Assembly: GCF_900635955.1 (NCBI RefSeq)
Contig: NZ_LR134201.1
Coordinates: 2,294,001-2,358,000, forward strand
DNA length: 64,000 nt
Direction: 5' to 3'
DNA from: Cedecea lapagei
Lineage (GTDB): Bacteria; Pseudomonadota; Gammaproteobacteria; Enterobacterales; Enterobacteriaceae
Shown here: positions 8,352-16,211 of the stretch, piece by piece
How the letters are laid out: each line of letters starts with the position of its first letter
Position numbering within the stretch: position 1 is the first letter of the stretch
Position numbers and translations under genes: made by a program
Notes under the pieces: model-generated
The model's input: the letters and a program-made list of their open reading frames with translations, nothing else
What the model was told of the DNA's origin: nothing
The model's database searches: none

Positions 8352-9407
8352 ATGTCTTACAGACTTACCCAACTGCTTGCTATCGATCATCCCATCATAC
8401 AGGCGCCGATGGCCGGCGTCTCAACCCCGGCTTTGGCGGCGGCGGTCAGCAATAGCGGAGGGCTTGGCTCTCTGGGTATTGGCGCAAGCAGCGTGGATCA
8501 GGCCAGAGCGGCAATTCTAAACACCCGGGAGCTGACCTCCCGCCCGTTTAGCGTAAACCTGTTTTGCCACGCCTCTGCGCAGCGGGATAACGCGCTTGAG
8601 CAAGCCTGGATTGAAAACCTGCGTCCGCTGTTTGCTGAGTTTGGCGGGATGCCGCCGGAAGCGCTATCCGAAATTTACAAAAGCTTTATCAACCATCAGG
8701 AGATGCTCGCAATGCTGCTGGAGACGGCACCCGCCGCGGTCAGTTTCCATTTTGGCGTGCCTGAACGCAGCGTCGTTCAGGCCTTGCACGACAGGGGGAT
8801 TGTGACTCTCGCCACGGCCACTCGCCCTGAAGAAGCTCTACTTATCCAGGCGCGAGGTGTGGATGTCATTGTTGCTCAGGGCTACGAGGCCGGAGGGCAT
8901 CGAGGGATGTTTGACGATAAGGCGCTGGACACACGGCTCAGTACTTTTGCGCTGGTTCAGCTGCTGAAAAAACAGGTCACGCTGCCGATTGTTGCCGCCG
9001 GAGGCATTATGGACGGCGCCGGCATCCGTGCAATGTTGACGATAGGGGCAGATGCCGTACAGCTCGGCACCGCGTTTCTCCTTTGCCCGGAGTCTGCCGC
9101 CGATGAAGGCTACCGGCAGCAGCTTAACTCCAGCCGCTCGCACCAGACGGACATGACCCATGCCATCTCCGGCAGGGCAGCCAGAAGCCTGGATAACGAC
9201 TATTGCCGCCACGGACGCGCTACAGGTAAAGAGGCTGTGCCGGCTTATCCTGTGGCCTATGACATTGGGAAAGCACTCGCCAGCCTCGCAAAAAAACAGG
9301 GCCATCACGGCTACAGCGCACACTGGGCCGGGCAGGGCGTAAATCTCATCCGGGAAATGCCTGCGGCGGAATTACTGCAAACGCTGGTGCAAGAGGCCGG
9401 GCTATAA
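8352..9407 (+). CDS. Nitronate monooxygenase (2-nitropropane dioxygenase family)
   Basis: This is an FMN-dependent TIM-barrel enzyme that oxidises alkyl nitronates such as propionate 3-nitronate. Family marks are the opening HPIIQAPMAGVSTPALAAAVS, the central VIVAQGYEAGGHRG, the FMN phosphate-binding VAAGGIMDGAGIRAML and ADAVQLGTAFL. The 351-aa length is normal. The start was placed at the ATG preceded by CAGGTG and directly before the barrel; 13 extra upstream codons are open but unlikely. It is divergently paired with a LysR gene, as is common for this family. Confidence 0.92.
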   Translation: MSYRLTQLLAIDHPIIQAPMAGVSTPALAAAVSNSGGLGSLGIGASSVDQARAAILNTRELTSRPFSVNLFCHASAQRDNALEQAWIENLRPLFAEFGGMPPEALSEIYKSFINHQEMLAMLLETAPAAVSFHFGVPERSVVQALHDRGIVTLATATRPEEALLIQARGVDVIVAQGYEAGGHRGMFDDKALDTRLSTFALVQLLKKQVTLPIVAAGGIMDGAGIRAMLTIGADAVQLGTAFLLCPESAADEGYRQQLNSSRSHQTDMTHAISGRAARSLDNDYCRHGRATGKEAVPAYPVAYDIGKALASLAKKQGHHGYSAHWAGQGVNLIREMPAAELLQTLVQEAGL

Positions 9408-9488
9408 ATTTCATTTTTTTAGCAATATTTTTAGCGCTGATTCGTCTACCTCATCACAAGTGATTATCAGTAACTTTATGAGGTAAAA

Positions 9489-9938
9489 ATGATGAGAGAT
9501 TTTGATATACACCGAGACAATCAGCGCCGTCGCGGCTTCTGCAGCCACCGCATGGGCAAGCCGATTCTTCTGTGTGCGGCGCTGTTTGTCGCGCTCGGCT
9601 TAATCGTAATGACGCTCTGGAATGCCGTGTTGCCGGGGCTGCTGGGTGTTAAAGCTATCGGTTTTTGGCAATCCTTAGGCCTGCTGGCGCTATGCCGGAT
9701 CCTGTTCGGCGGCCTGGGCTTCCGTCCTGGTATGCTAGGCAAAGCCCGTCGCCGCATGCACGAACGCTGGATGCAGATGACGCCGGAACAGCGTGAGGAG
9801 TTCATGCAGCATCGTCGTGAGAAGTTTGGTTTTGGCCAGCCTGACAGCTGCGGCTGGCACGCTCGTCGGGATGAGAGAATGGACCCACGTCCGCAGCAGC
9901 AGGAAGAGAACAACGCAAAAAAACCGGATGCTGAGTGA
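9489..9938 (+). CDS. Small membrane protein paired with an ECF sigma factor
   Basis: The 149-aa protein has two adjacent hydrophobic segments (about residues 25-48 and 58-75) and a charged C-terminal tail containing WMQMTPEQREEFMQHRREKFG, a helical motif often seen in small stress-sensing membrane proteins. The tail ends in a very polar, proline- and glutamine-rich stretch. The gene overlaps the following sigma factor gene (GTGA), so the two are translationally coupled. An AGGTAAAA site precedes the ATG. It could be an anti-sigma or sensory partner; that is inferred from position only, as no zinc-binding anti-sigma motif is present. Confidence 0.7.
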   Translation: MMRDFDIHRDNQRRRGFCSHRMGKPILLCAALFVALGLIVMTLWNAVLPGLLGVKAIGFWQSLGLLALCRILFGGLGFRPGMLGKARRRMHERWMQMTPEQREEFMQHRREKFGFGQPDSCGWHARRDERMDPRPQQQEENNAKKPDAE

Positions 9939-10501
9939 CGGAAATGAAAGCCGGAATGGCGAAGAATTCGCTGCTGATCACAGCGCTTAACGGCTGCCGC
10001 ACTCGACTTAAAGCTTTTATCCGCGGGCGGACGGCGGTACGTGAAGATGCCGAAGATATCCTGCAGGAAGTCAGCTATCAGCTAATGAAAGTGGAGCAGC
10101 CGGTAGAAAATGTTGCTGCCTGGCTGTTCCGCGCCGCCCGCAATGAAATGACCGACCGGGCGAGGAAAAAGCGGGAGTTGCCTTTAGCGGGATGGTTCGG
10201 TGGAGAAGAAGATGACTATCCTGAGGATGAGCTGGCCGAAACGCTGTTCGGCGTCCCTCAAACCCCGGAGGATGACTATCTCAGGCAGCTTTTATGGGAA
10301 GAGCTTGAAACCGCGTTATCGGAACTGCCGCCAGCTCAGTGCGACGTGTTCATCAAAACCGAACTTCAGGGCTACAGCGTCAAAGATCTTGCACAAGAGT
10401 GTGGCGACAGCGTTCAGGCACTACTCTCCCGCAAACACAAAGCCGTTCTGTACCTGCGCACCCGGCTGCGCAACTTGTATGACGACCTGACTGGCCGCTG
10501 A
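9935..10501 (+). CDS. ECF-type RNA polymerase sigma factor
   Basis: Region 2 is visible in EDAEDILQEVSYQLMKV and NVAAWLFRAARNEMTDRARKK, and region 4 in LSELPPAQCDVFIKTELQGY followed by the helix-turn-helix SVKDLAQECGDSVQALLSRK. The 188-aa length is typical of extracytoplasmic-function sigma factors. The GTG start overlaps the stop of the upstream membrane gene; ATGs at 9944 and 9956 are possible alternatives. It is followed by a good terminator, so the operon is two genes. Which stress it answers is not evident. Confidence 0.88.
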   Translation: MTEMKAGMAKNSLLITALNGCRTRLKAFIRGRTAVREDAEDILQEVSYQLMKVEQPVENVAAWLFRAARNEMTDRARKKRELPLAGWFGGEEDDYPEDELAETLFGVPQTPEDDYLRQLLWEELETALSELPPAQCDVFIKTELQGYSVKDLAQECGDSVQALLSRKHKAVLYLRTRLRNLYDDLTGR

Positions 10502-10509
10502 AGCCGCCG

Positions 10510-10543
10510 CCGAATCGCCCCAGGGACGGGCGATCCGGTTTTT
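10510..10543 (+). terminator. Rho-independent terminator after the ECF sigma operon
   Basis: The stem CCGAATCGCCC pairs with GGGCGATCCGG (one mismatch) over a seven-base loop and is followed by five T. It lies ten bases after the sigma factor stop codon and before the convergent digH gene. Confidence 0.8.
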
Positions 10544-10553
10544 CCTCAGCAAA

Positions 10554-11708
10554 TTACTCTCCCCAACGAGCCTTGAGGTAATTCACCGCCTGCTGCGTCT
10601 GGGGCTGATTCAGATAGTTTTCTCTGAACAAGATCGTGCCGCTAATCTGCGGTATGGAGTCGTTCAAATCGAGCTGCTTTTTCAACTCCGGAACGCCTCC
10701 ATTTACCGTCCAGTCAGGTTCATTCTTCGACGGTTCCCCGACCTTATAAAGTGCAATGCCGATATAGAGACGTGTATTCGTTGGCTTCACGACGTCAGCC
10801 CACCATTTAGCCAGCACATCGTAGCGTGCAGCGCTGCGCGAGAAGGGCCAGTAGATCTGCGGGGCGATATAGTCCAGCAGACCTTTTTGCACCCAAAGAC
10901 GCGTATCCGCAAACGACTCATCATAGGCGGCAGCGCCACGCGTCTGCGAGCCTGCCGGGTCATGAGATATGTTGCGCCATACGCCAGCAGGGCTGACGCC
11001 AAATTCAACGCCGGGCTTGAGCTGTTTGATGGTTCGTGAAACCTGCTCAATCAGCAGCTGGGTATTGTGGCGCCGCCAGTCTGCTTTTGACGCATAACCC
11101 TGGCCATAAGTTCTGTAGGTCTGGGTATCGTTGAGCATAGAACCGGGTGATTCGGTATAGAAGTAATCATCAAACTGCACGCCGTCGATGGCATAGTTTG
11201 AGACGACTTCTGCAACAATACTGGTTATCCAGTCACGCACGTCAGGAATTCCCGGATCGAGCACAAAGCGCTCGCCAGAAGTTCTTATCCAGTTACGGTG
11301 CAGCGCAAAGACGCTCGCGGGCTGGAGAGAAAGCGTGCGGTTCAAGGCAGCAACCGTACCGGGCGTGATGTTAGTTGAGACGCGGTAGGGGTTAAACCAT
11401 GCGTGTACTTTGATGCCGCGTTTATGCGCTTCATCGAGCATAAACTGCAGCGGATCGTAGCCGGGATCGTCACCAATGCGGCCCGTCAGCATATCTGACC
11501 ACGGCAAAATCTTTGAGCGCCACAGGGCGGTACCGTCAGGTTTAACCTGGAAGAACACGGTATTAATCCCCAGCGACTTTAGCTTATCCAGCTTGTCTTT
11601 CAATGCCTGCTGCTGTTGGTTAATTCGCACGGGCGCGCTGCTGCCGTTAACCGACGATAATGGCGGCCAGTCCAGTCGGGAGACCGTTGCCAGCCAGACA
11701 CCGCGCAT
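10554..11708 (-). CDS. digH: Divisome-localised glycoside hydrolase DigH (YddW), frame lacks its normal start
   Basis: The 384 residues shown match E. coli YddW/DigH almost end to end (MRGVWLATVSRLDWPP, VFFQVKPDGTALWRSKILPW, GVQFDDYFYTESPGS, ISGTILFRENYL). DigH is a lipoprotein glycosidase of the GHL10/DUF187 family that cuts denuded peptidoglycan glycan strands at the septum. The ATG used here is internal: the same frame continues upstream through a Pro/Thr-rich linker and a lipobox (LASC, Cys codon at 11795-11793) but contains no ATG, GTG or TTG. The true start is probably out of frame by one base; see the separate entry. An uncorrected sequence error or a real null allele are both possible. 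Confidence 0.88.
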   Translation of the reverse strand: MRGVWLATVSRLDWPPLSSVNGSSAPVRINQQQQALKDKLDKLKSLGINTVFFQVKPDGTALWRSKILPWSDMLTGRIGDDPGYDPLQFMLDEAHKRGIKVHAWFNPYRVSTNITPGTVAALNRTLSLQPASVFALHRNWIRTSGERFVLDPGIPDVRDWITSIVAEVVSNYAIDGVQFDDYFYTESPGSMLNDTQTYRTYGQGYASKADWRRHNTQLLIEQVSRTIKQLKPGVEFGVSPAGVWRNISHDPAGSQTRGAAAYDESFADTRLWVQKGLLDYIAPQIYWPFSRSAARYDVLAKWWADVVKPTNTRLYIGIALYKVGEPSKNEPDWTVNGGVPELKKQLDLNDSIPQISGTILFRENYLNQPQTQQAVNYLKARWGE

Positions 11709-11938
11709 TGGCTGATTGCTTTGCGAAGTCGGCGGAACAGTCGTCTTACCGGAAGGAAAGGGCGTGACGAGAGAAACTGGCGGTTTGGAGGCGCAGCTGG
11801 CAAGAAACAGCGCAGCGGCAAGCAGCGCACAGGACTTTTTAACCTTCGTGACAGAGAGAAAGCGGCGTGAAGAGGCGATGATGTGCTCCAGATTTTTGAC
11901 GAACGTTGGACAACACGAATTTTCTTACTATTCAACAT
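11709..11938 (-). other. digH: N-terminal lipoprotein signal region of digH, apparently frameshifted
   Basis: In frame with the DigH body, this stretch encodes a classic lipoprotein leader (KVKKS, a run of Ala/Leu, LASC, then SKP and a Pro/Thr/Ser linker) but no start codon. A one-base shift at the A5 run on the minus strand (T run at 11893-11897) would join it to an ATG at 11938 beginning MLNSKKIRVVQR, giving a normal-length DigH of about 460 residues. No standard start exists in the lipoprotein frame before an upstream stop. Confidence 0.65.
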
Positions 11939-12025
11939 CAAGTCAATCTCTAACACCGTTAATTAAAACAGACGCCGACTGATTTTGCTTCCGAAAAAAT
12001 CCTGAAACAGGCTCACAGTAAACAG

Positions 12026-12040
12026 AACACGTTTCGTGTT
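12026..12040. promoter_or_regulatory. Inverted repeat upstream of the leuC-like gene
   Basis: AACACG-TTT-CGTGTT is a perfect inverted repeat in the region between the divergent digH and leuC-like genes, about 140 bases before the latter. It could be an operator, possibly for the LysR protein encoded at the end of this cluster, or a weak hairpin since it runs into a T-rich stretch. The rest of the 240-base gap shows no clear feature; a 33-codon frame in it looks like chance. Confidence 0.3.
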
Positions 12041-12181
12041 TTATCCTATTACGGTTGTGCACCATGCCTTTACTGACAGCGCAATTAACGGATTGCTACT
12101 ATTCCTTCACTGATTGCTCATTTTTTATCTGCGTGCCAGCACGCCGTTATTTTTGCTGTTAGAGAAGCAAGGTGACCCGCA

Positions 12182-13606
12182 ATGAAGCCGAAAACGCTGT
12201 ACGATAAAATCATCGATGCCCACGTCATCCGCCCTCTGGACGATCAGGGCAATGTCCTGCTGTATATCGACCGTTCCATCCTCAACGAATACACCAGCCC
12301 GCAGGCATTTAGCGGTCTACGTGATGCAAACCGCAAGGTCTGGCAACCCAAAAGTATTCTGCTTAACGTCGACCACGTTAACCCGACACGCCCTGAGCGC
12401 ACGCCTGAAATGACCGACCCGGGGGGTGAGCTTCAGGTTCGTTACTTCGAATCTAACAGCCGTGATTTTGGGCTTGAACTGTTTGGCGTGATGGACTCCC
12501 GGCAGGGTATTGAACACGTTGTCGCGCACGAGCAGGGGATCGTATTACCGGGTATGGTGATTGCCGCGGGCGACAGCCATACCACGACCTACGGCGCTTT
12601 TGGCGCATTTGGCTTCGGTATCGGTACCTCAGAAATTGAGCATATGCTGGCGACGCAAACTTTGGCCTACAAGAAGCTGAAAACGCTGCGCGTGACGGTC
12701 AATGGTGAGCTGCCGTTTGCCGCGACGGCAAAAGACATTGTCATGCTGCTTATCGCTGAAATAGGAGCAGATGGTGCGACCGGTTTTGCCATTGAGTTTT
12801 GCGGCAGCGCCATTGATGCGCTCAGCGTGGAAGGGCGAATGACCATTTGTAATATGGCGGTTGAGGCCGGTGCCCGTGGAGCCTTTATGGCACCGGATGA
12901 AAAAGTATATGCCTACATCAAAACCGCACCACGGTTGCCTAAAGGTGACATGTGGGAACAGGCGCTGAAATACTGGCGCACGCTCAGCAGCGACAGCGGC
13001 GCGGTATTTGATAAAGAAGTTGTGCTCGACTGCGCGAAGTTAACGCCTCGCGTAACATGGGGCACCAGCCCGGATCAGGGCGGCAGTATTACGGACCTGG
13101 TGCCCGATCCCGCCGCGGAGCCCAGCGCAGCAAAACGCCGTGACATAGAAAATGCGCTGACCTATATGGGCCTCGAACCAGGAACCCCGCTGAGCCAAAT
13201 CCCGATTACTCATGCCTTTATCGGTTCCTGTACCAACGGGCGTATTGAAGATCTCAGAGCCGTGGCGCAGGTGCTGCGTGACAGGAAAATTGCGCCGGGC
13301 GTAAGGGGGATAATCGTACCCGGCTCAACGCAGGTTCGCGCCCGCGCCGAGCGGGAGGGGTTAGCCAAAATCTTCATCGACGCAGGTTTCGAGTGGCGGC
13401 AGTCGGGCTGTTCAATGTGCCTGGCCATGAACGAAGACGTGCTTCAGCCGGGTGACCGCTGCGCCTCCAGCACAAACCGTAATTTTGCTGGCCGCCAGGG
13501 GGCCGGGGCGAGAACGCACTTAATGAGCCCGGCGATGGTTGCGGCAGCGGCAGTGGCGGGTCATCTGACGGATGTGCGTCCTTTTTTAAAGCAGGGGGAA
13601 GCGTAA
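12182..13606 (+). CDS. Isopropylmalate/citramalate-type dehydratase, large subunit (second LeuC paralogue)
   Basis: The 474-aa protein has all aconitase-superfamily marks: AGDSHTTTYGAFGAFGFGIGTSE, and three [4Fe-4S] cysteines at C350 (GSCTNGR), C410 and C413 (CSMC), the same spacing as LeuC. Active-site arginines near the C-terminus (SSTNRNFAGRQG) are kept. It differs in detail from biosynthetic LeuC and is not next to leuA or leuB, so it is probably a catabolic or specialised hydro-lyase acting on a C4-C6 hydroxy-dicarboxylate such as citramalate or a substituted maleate. AAGGTGA precedes the ATG. It is the first gene of a four-gene same-strand cluster. Confidence 0.88.
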   Translation: MKPKTLYDKIIDAHVIRPLDDQGNVLLYIDRSILNEYTSPQAFSGLRDANRKVWQPKSILLNVDHVNPTRPERTPEMTDPGGELQVRYFESNSRDFGLELFGVMDSRQGIEHVVAHEQGIVLPGMVIAAGDSHTTTYGAFGAFGFGIGTSEIEHMLATQTLAYKKLKTLRVTVNGELPFAATAKDIVMLLIAEIGADGATGFAIEFCGSAIDALSVEGRMTICNMAVEAGARGAFMAPDEKVYAYIKTAPRLPKGDMWEQALKYWRTLSSDSGAVFDKEVVLDCAKLTPRVTWGTSPDQGGSITDLVPDPAAEPSAAKRRDIENALTYMGLEPGTPLSQIPITHAFIGSCTNGRIEDLRAVAQVLRDRKIAPGVRGIIVPGSTQVRARAEREGLAKIFIDAGFEWRQSGCSMCLAMNEDVLQPGDRCASSTNRNFAGRQGAGARTHLMSPAMVAAAAVAGHLTDVRPFLKQGEA

Positions 13607-14221
13607 ATGGAACCCTTTAACCGTATAACCGGCGTGGCTGCGCCGCTGATGGCAGCCAACATTGATACCGATGTAATCATGCCGAAGCAGTTTCTTAAAG
13701 GCATCGAACGTAACAATCTGGACAGAGGCGTTTTCTTCGATAAGCGTTTCCGGGCAGACGGCTCGCTGAACCCGGAGTTTATTCTTAATCAGCCTGCGTG
13801 GCAGGGGGCAGCTTTTCTTATTGTGGGCCCTAACTTCGGCTGCGGCTCCAGCCGTGAACATGCGGTATGGGGGTTACGGCAGCTCGGCATCAGGGCGCTT
13901 ATCGGCACCACCTTTGCCGGTATCTTTAACGACAACTGCCAGCGTAACGGCGTGCTGACCCTGACATTACCGGCAGCGGACATTGACCATTTGGCTCAGG
14001 CAGCAGGCAATCCCGAAACTAACAGCATTACCGTCGATCTCGCCGGGCAGCAGATAAGCGTTGGAGGCAGCCAGATTGCCTTTACGGTCGATGAGCTGAA
14101 AAAACACATGCTGCTGGAGGGCCACGACGCCATTAGCTATACGATGCAATACCAGCAGGAGATTCGGGAGTTTGAACAGCGCCATTTTGCCGCGTATCCG
14201 TGGCTAATGACCCAGGATTAA
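13607..14221 (+). CDS. Isopropylmalate/citramalate-type dehydratase, small subunit (second LeuD paralogue)
   Basis: The swivelling-domain subunit partners the LeuC-like protein. Family marks are NIDTDVIMPKQFLK near the N-terminus, FLIVGPNFGCGSSREHAVWGL and ALIGTTFAGIFNDNC. The ATG follows the leuC-like stop codon with no gap (TAA then ATG), so translation is coupled. Length, 204 aa, is typical. As with the large subunit, the natural substrate is unclear; LeuD-type specificity is set by the loop after the NIDTD motif, which here reads KGIERNNLD. Confidence 0.88.
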   Translation: MEPFNRITGVAAPLMAANIDTDVIMPKQFLKGIERNNLDRGVFFDKRFRADGSLNPEFILNQPAWQGAAFLIVGPNFGCGSSREHAVWGLRQLGIRALIGTTFAGIFNDNCQRNGVLTLTLPAADIDHLAQAAGNPETNSITVDLAGQQISVGGSQIAFTVDELKKHMLLEGHDAISYTMQYQQEIREFEQRHFAAYPWLMTQD

Positions 14222-14227
14222 CCTTCA

Positions 14228-15151
14228 ATGATGAAAGATAACGCTGACTTTATTCGCCACAGGGGTGACTCTCCTTTCATCTCTGGCTTCCGGCTAATGG
14301 ATGTAATACTGGAAAACGGTATTTCGATTCGCGCCGCCGTTGCGGGACAGGGCGAACCGCTGGTGCTACTGCATGGGCACCCGCAGAACCACGTAACCTG
14401 GCGTAAAATTGCCCCATCGCTGGCACAGCATTTTACCGTCATCATGCCGGACATTCGCGGCTACGGCGACAGTGACAAGCCCGCCAGCGACGATAATCAT
14501 CGCAGCTACTCCAAACGTGAAATGGCGAAAGATATCATTCTGCTGATGGCAAGACTCGGATTCCACGACGGCTTTGCTTTGGTGGGGCACGATCGCGGGG
14601 CCAGGGTCGGGCATCGTCTGGCTCTGGATTATCCTCAGCAGGTTAAACGCAGCATCTTTATTGATATCGCCCCGACGGCCACCATGTATGCCCTGACCGA
14701 CAAGACGTTTGCTACCCGCTATTTCTGGTGGTTTTTCTTGATCCAGCCTTCGCCGATGCCGGAAAAAATGATCGCAGCGGACCCGGCGTTCTTTCTGCGC
14801 AAACACATCGATGGCCAGCTTAAAACCCCCGGCGCTACGGAACCGGAGGTGTTTGCCGAATACCTGCGTTGCTACCAGAACGCTGATACGCTGCGTGCTA
14901 TCTGCGAAGATTACCGCGCTTCGGCTACTCTGGATTTGCAGGATGACGAAGCCGATAAACACCTGCGCATCAGCACTCCTCTGCTGGTGCTCTGGGGCGA
15001 GAAAGGCACGGTTGGCCAGCTTTATGATGTTATCGCAACGTGGCAGGAAAAGGCGCTGGATGTTCGTGGTAAAGCAATGCCGTGCGGACACAGCCCACAG
15101 GAAGAGTGTCCCGATGCGCTGCTCGGCGCTATTATGCCGTTCTTGACCTGA
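14228..15151 (+). CDS. Alpha/beta hydrolase of the haloacetate dehalogenase / epoxide hydrolase group
   Basis: The nucleophile motif VGHDRGARVGHRLALD is the hallmark of fluoroacetate dehalogenase-type enzymes: Asp122 would attack the substrate and Arg123 and Arg126 would bind its carboxylate. The catalytic His288 (CGHSPQEECPD) and the oxyanion segment HGHPQNHVTW are present, as is the tyrosine of CEDYRA. The halide-pocket His-Trp pair of characterised enzymes is replaced by Trp167-Trp168 (YFWWFF), so defluorination is doubtful. It follows the dehydratase genes by six bases and probably processes an intermediate or esterified substrate of the same pathway. Confidence 0.82.
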   Translation: MMKDNADFIRHRGDSPFISGFRLMDVILENGISIRAAVAGQGEPLVLLHGHPQNHVTWRKIAPSLAQHFTVIMPDIRGYGDSDKPASDDNHRSYSKREMAKDIILLMARLGFHDGFALVGHDRGARVGHRLALDYPQQVKRSIFIDIAPTATMYALTDKTFATRYFWWFFLIQPSPMPEKMIAADPAFFLRKHIDGQLKTPGATEPEVFAEYLRCYQNADTLRAICEDYRASATLDLQDDEADKHLRISTPLLVLWGEKGTVGQLYDVIATWQEKALDVRGKAMPCGHSPQEECPDALLGAIMPFLT

Positions 15152-15171
15152 TTCTGAACGATGGCATAACC

Positions 15172-16119
15172 ATGAGCTCCAGTGAAAATCCGCGCGCCCC
15201 GTGGCCGCTTGTTGAAGACCTGAACGTCTTTGTCACCGTGGTGCGCCAGGAGGGCTTTGCCAATGCGGCGGCGGAGCTGGGCCTGTCGCCGTCTTATGTC
15301 AGTAAACGTATTGCGCTGCTGGAAAAAAACCTGGGCATGCGTCTGTTCCATCGTAGTGCCCGCGCCATTCATTTAACGGCAGACGGCCACAAAGCCCTCA
15401 CCGGGGCGCTTTCGGTGCTGGAGAGTATGGGCGATTTTGTCTCGGGTCTTGCTGCCTGGCGGGATACGCTCGAAGGCAACATTCAGATGAGCTGCTCGTT
15501 TGGTTTTGGCTCGACCTATATGCCTGACGCGCTTTCAGCGCTTGCAGAACGCTACCCGGCGCTTAATATCAAGCTTACGCTGACGGACAAAGTCGTTGAT
15601 TTGATGGAAGAGGGCGTCGACATTGAAATTCGCGTTGGCGACGATATTAAAGATCTCTATATCACTCGCCAGCTCTCCACTAACCATCGCGTACTCTGTG
15701 CCTCTCCGGACTACCTGGAAAAGCACGGCACCCCGCTGCATATAGCCGAACTCAGGCACCATAAATGTCTTGTTATTCAGGAGCGCAGCTCACAGTTCGG
15801 CGTGTGGCCGTTAACCAACGGCGTGGAAACGCTACAGACTCACGTCAGCAGCCAGCTCTCGTCCAATAACGGCAGCGTAGTCTTAAGCTGGGCGCTGAAA
15901 GGGCACGGAATTATTCTGCGCTCGCAGTGGGAGGTGCAGCGCTATATTGCCTGTGGCGAGCTGGTGCAGCTTTTACCGGAGTGGTACCAGGCAGCCAATA
16001 TCTGGGCAGTCTATTCCAACCGCACCAGCGGCTCGGCAAAACTCAAGGTCTGTATTGATTTTCTGGTGGACTATTTTCAACGATTTCCGCCTGTGGAAGC
16101 GTTACGCACAACTCAATAA
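15172..16119 (+). CDS. LysR-family regulator of the dehydratase cluster
   Basis: A standard LysR HTH (VFVTVVRQEGFANAAAELGLSPSYVSKRIALLEKNLG) is followed by an effector domain with FGFGSTYMPDALSALAERYP and VDIEIRVGD. The start was taken at MSSSENPRAP, 20 bases after the hydrolase stop; 30 more codons are open upstream but overlap the hydrolase. It is of the DmlR (YeaT) type, a group that controls malate/tartrate-like hydroxy-acid catabolism. Placement as the last gene of the leuCD-like cluster suggests it senses that pathway's substrate. Length, 315 aa, is normal. Confidence 0.88.
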   Translation: MSSSENPRAPWPLVEDLNVFVTVVRQEGFANAAAELGLSPSYVSKRIALLEKNLGMRLFHRSARAIHLTADGHKALTGALSVLESMGDFVSGLAAWRDTLEGNIQMSCSFGFGSTYMPDALSALAERYPALNIKLTLTDKVVDLMEEGVDIEIRVGDDIKDLYITRQLSTNHRVLCASPDYLEKHGTPLHIAELRHHKCLVIQERSSQFGVWPLTNGVETLQTHVSSQLSSNNGSVVLSWALKGHGIILRSQWEVQRYIACGELVQLLPEWYQAANIWAVYSNRTSGSAKLKVCIDFLVDYFQRFPPVEALRTTQ

Positions 16120-16211
16120 GCTCAATCCCTGAATACTTCAGGCGGATGTCAGATTATGCTTTATCATAAAGCGCACTACTTCGTTGCTGGCCGAGAGTGA
16201 TGCAGAGATAA

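Noticed and set aside
11600..11956. 118-residue minus-strand frame at the digH 5' end
   Set aside because: Only its first residues look real; after the A5 run it is a shifted reading of digH.
12064..12165. 33-codon frame in the leader of the leuC-like gene
   Set aside because: Cys/Tyr/Phe-rich composition without a ribosome binding site; considered as a leader peptide, but there is no run of regulatory codons or clear attenuator.
12182..14221. Leucine biosynthesis operon
   Set aside because: Only leuC- and leuD-like genes are present, with a hydrolase and LysR gene instead of leuA and leuB, so a second, specialised dehydratase is more likely.
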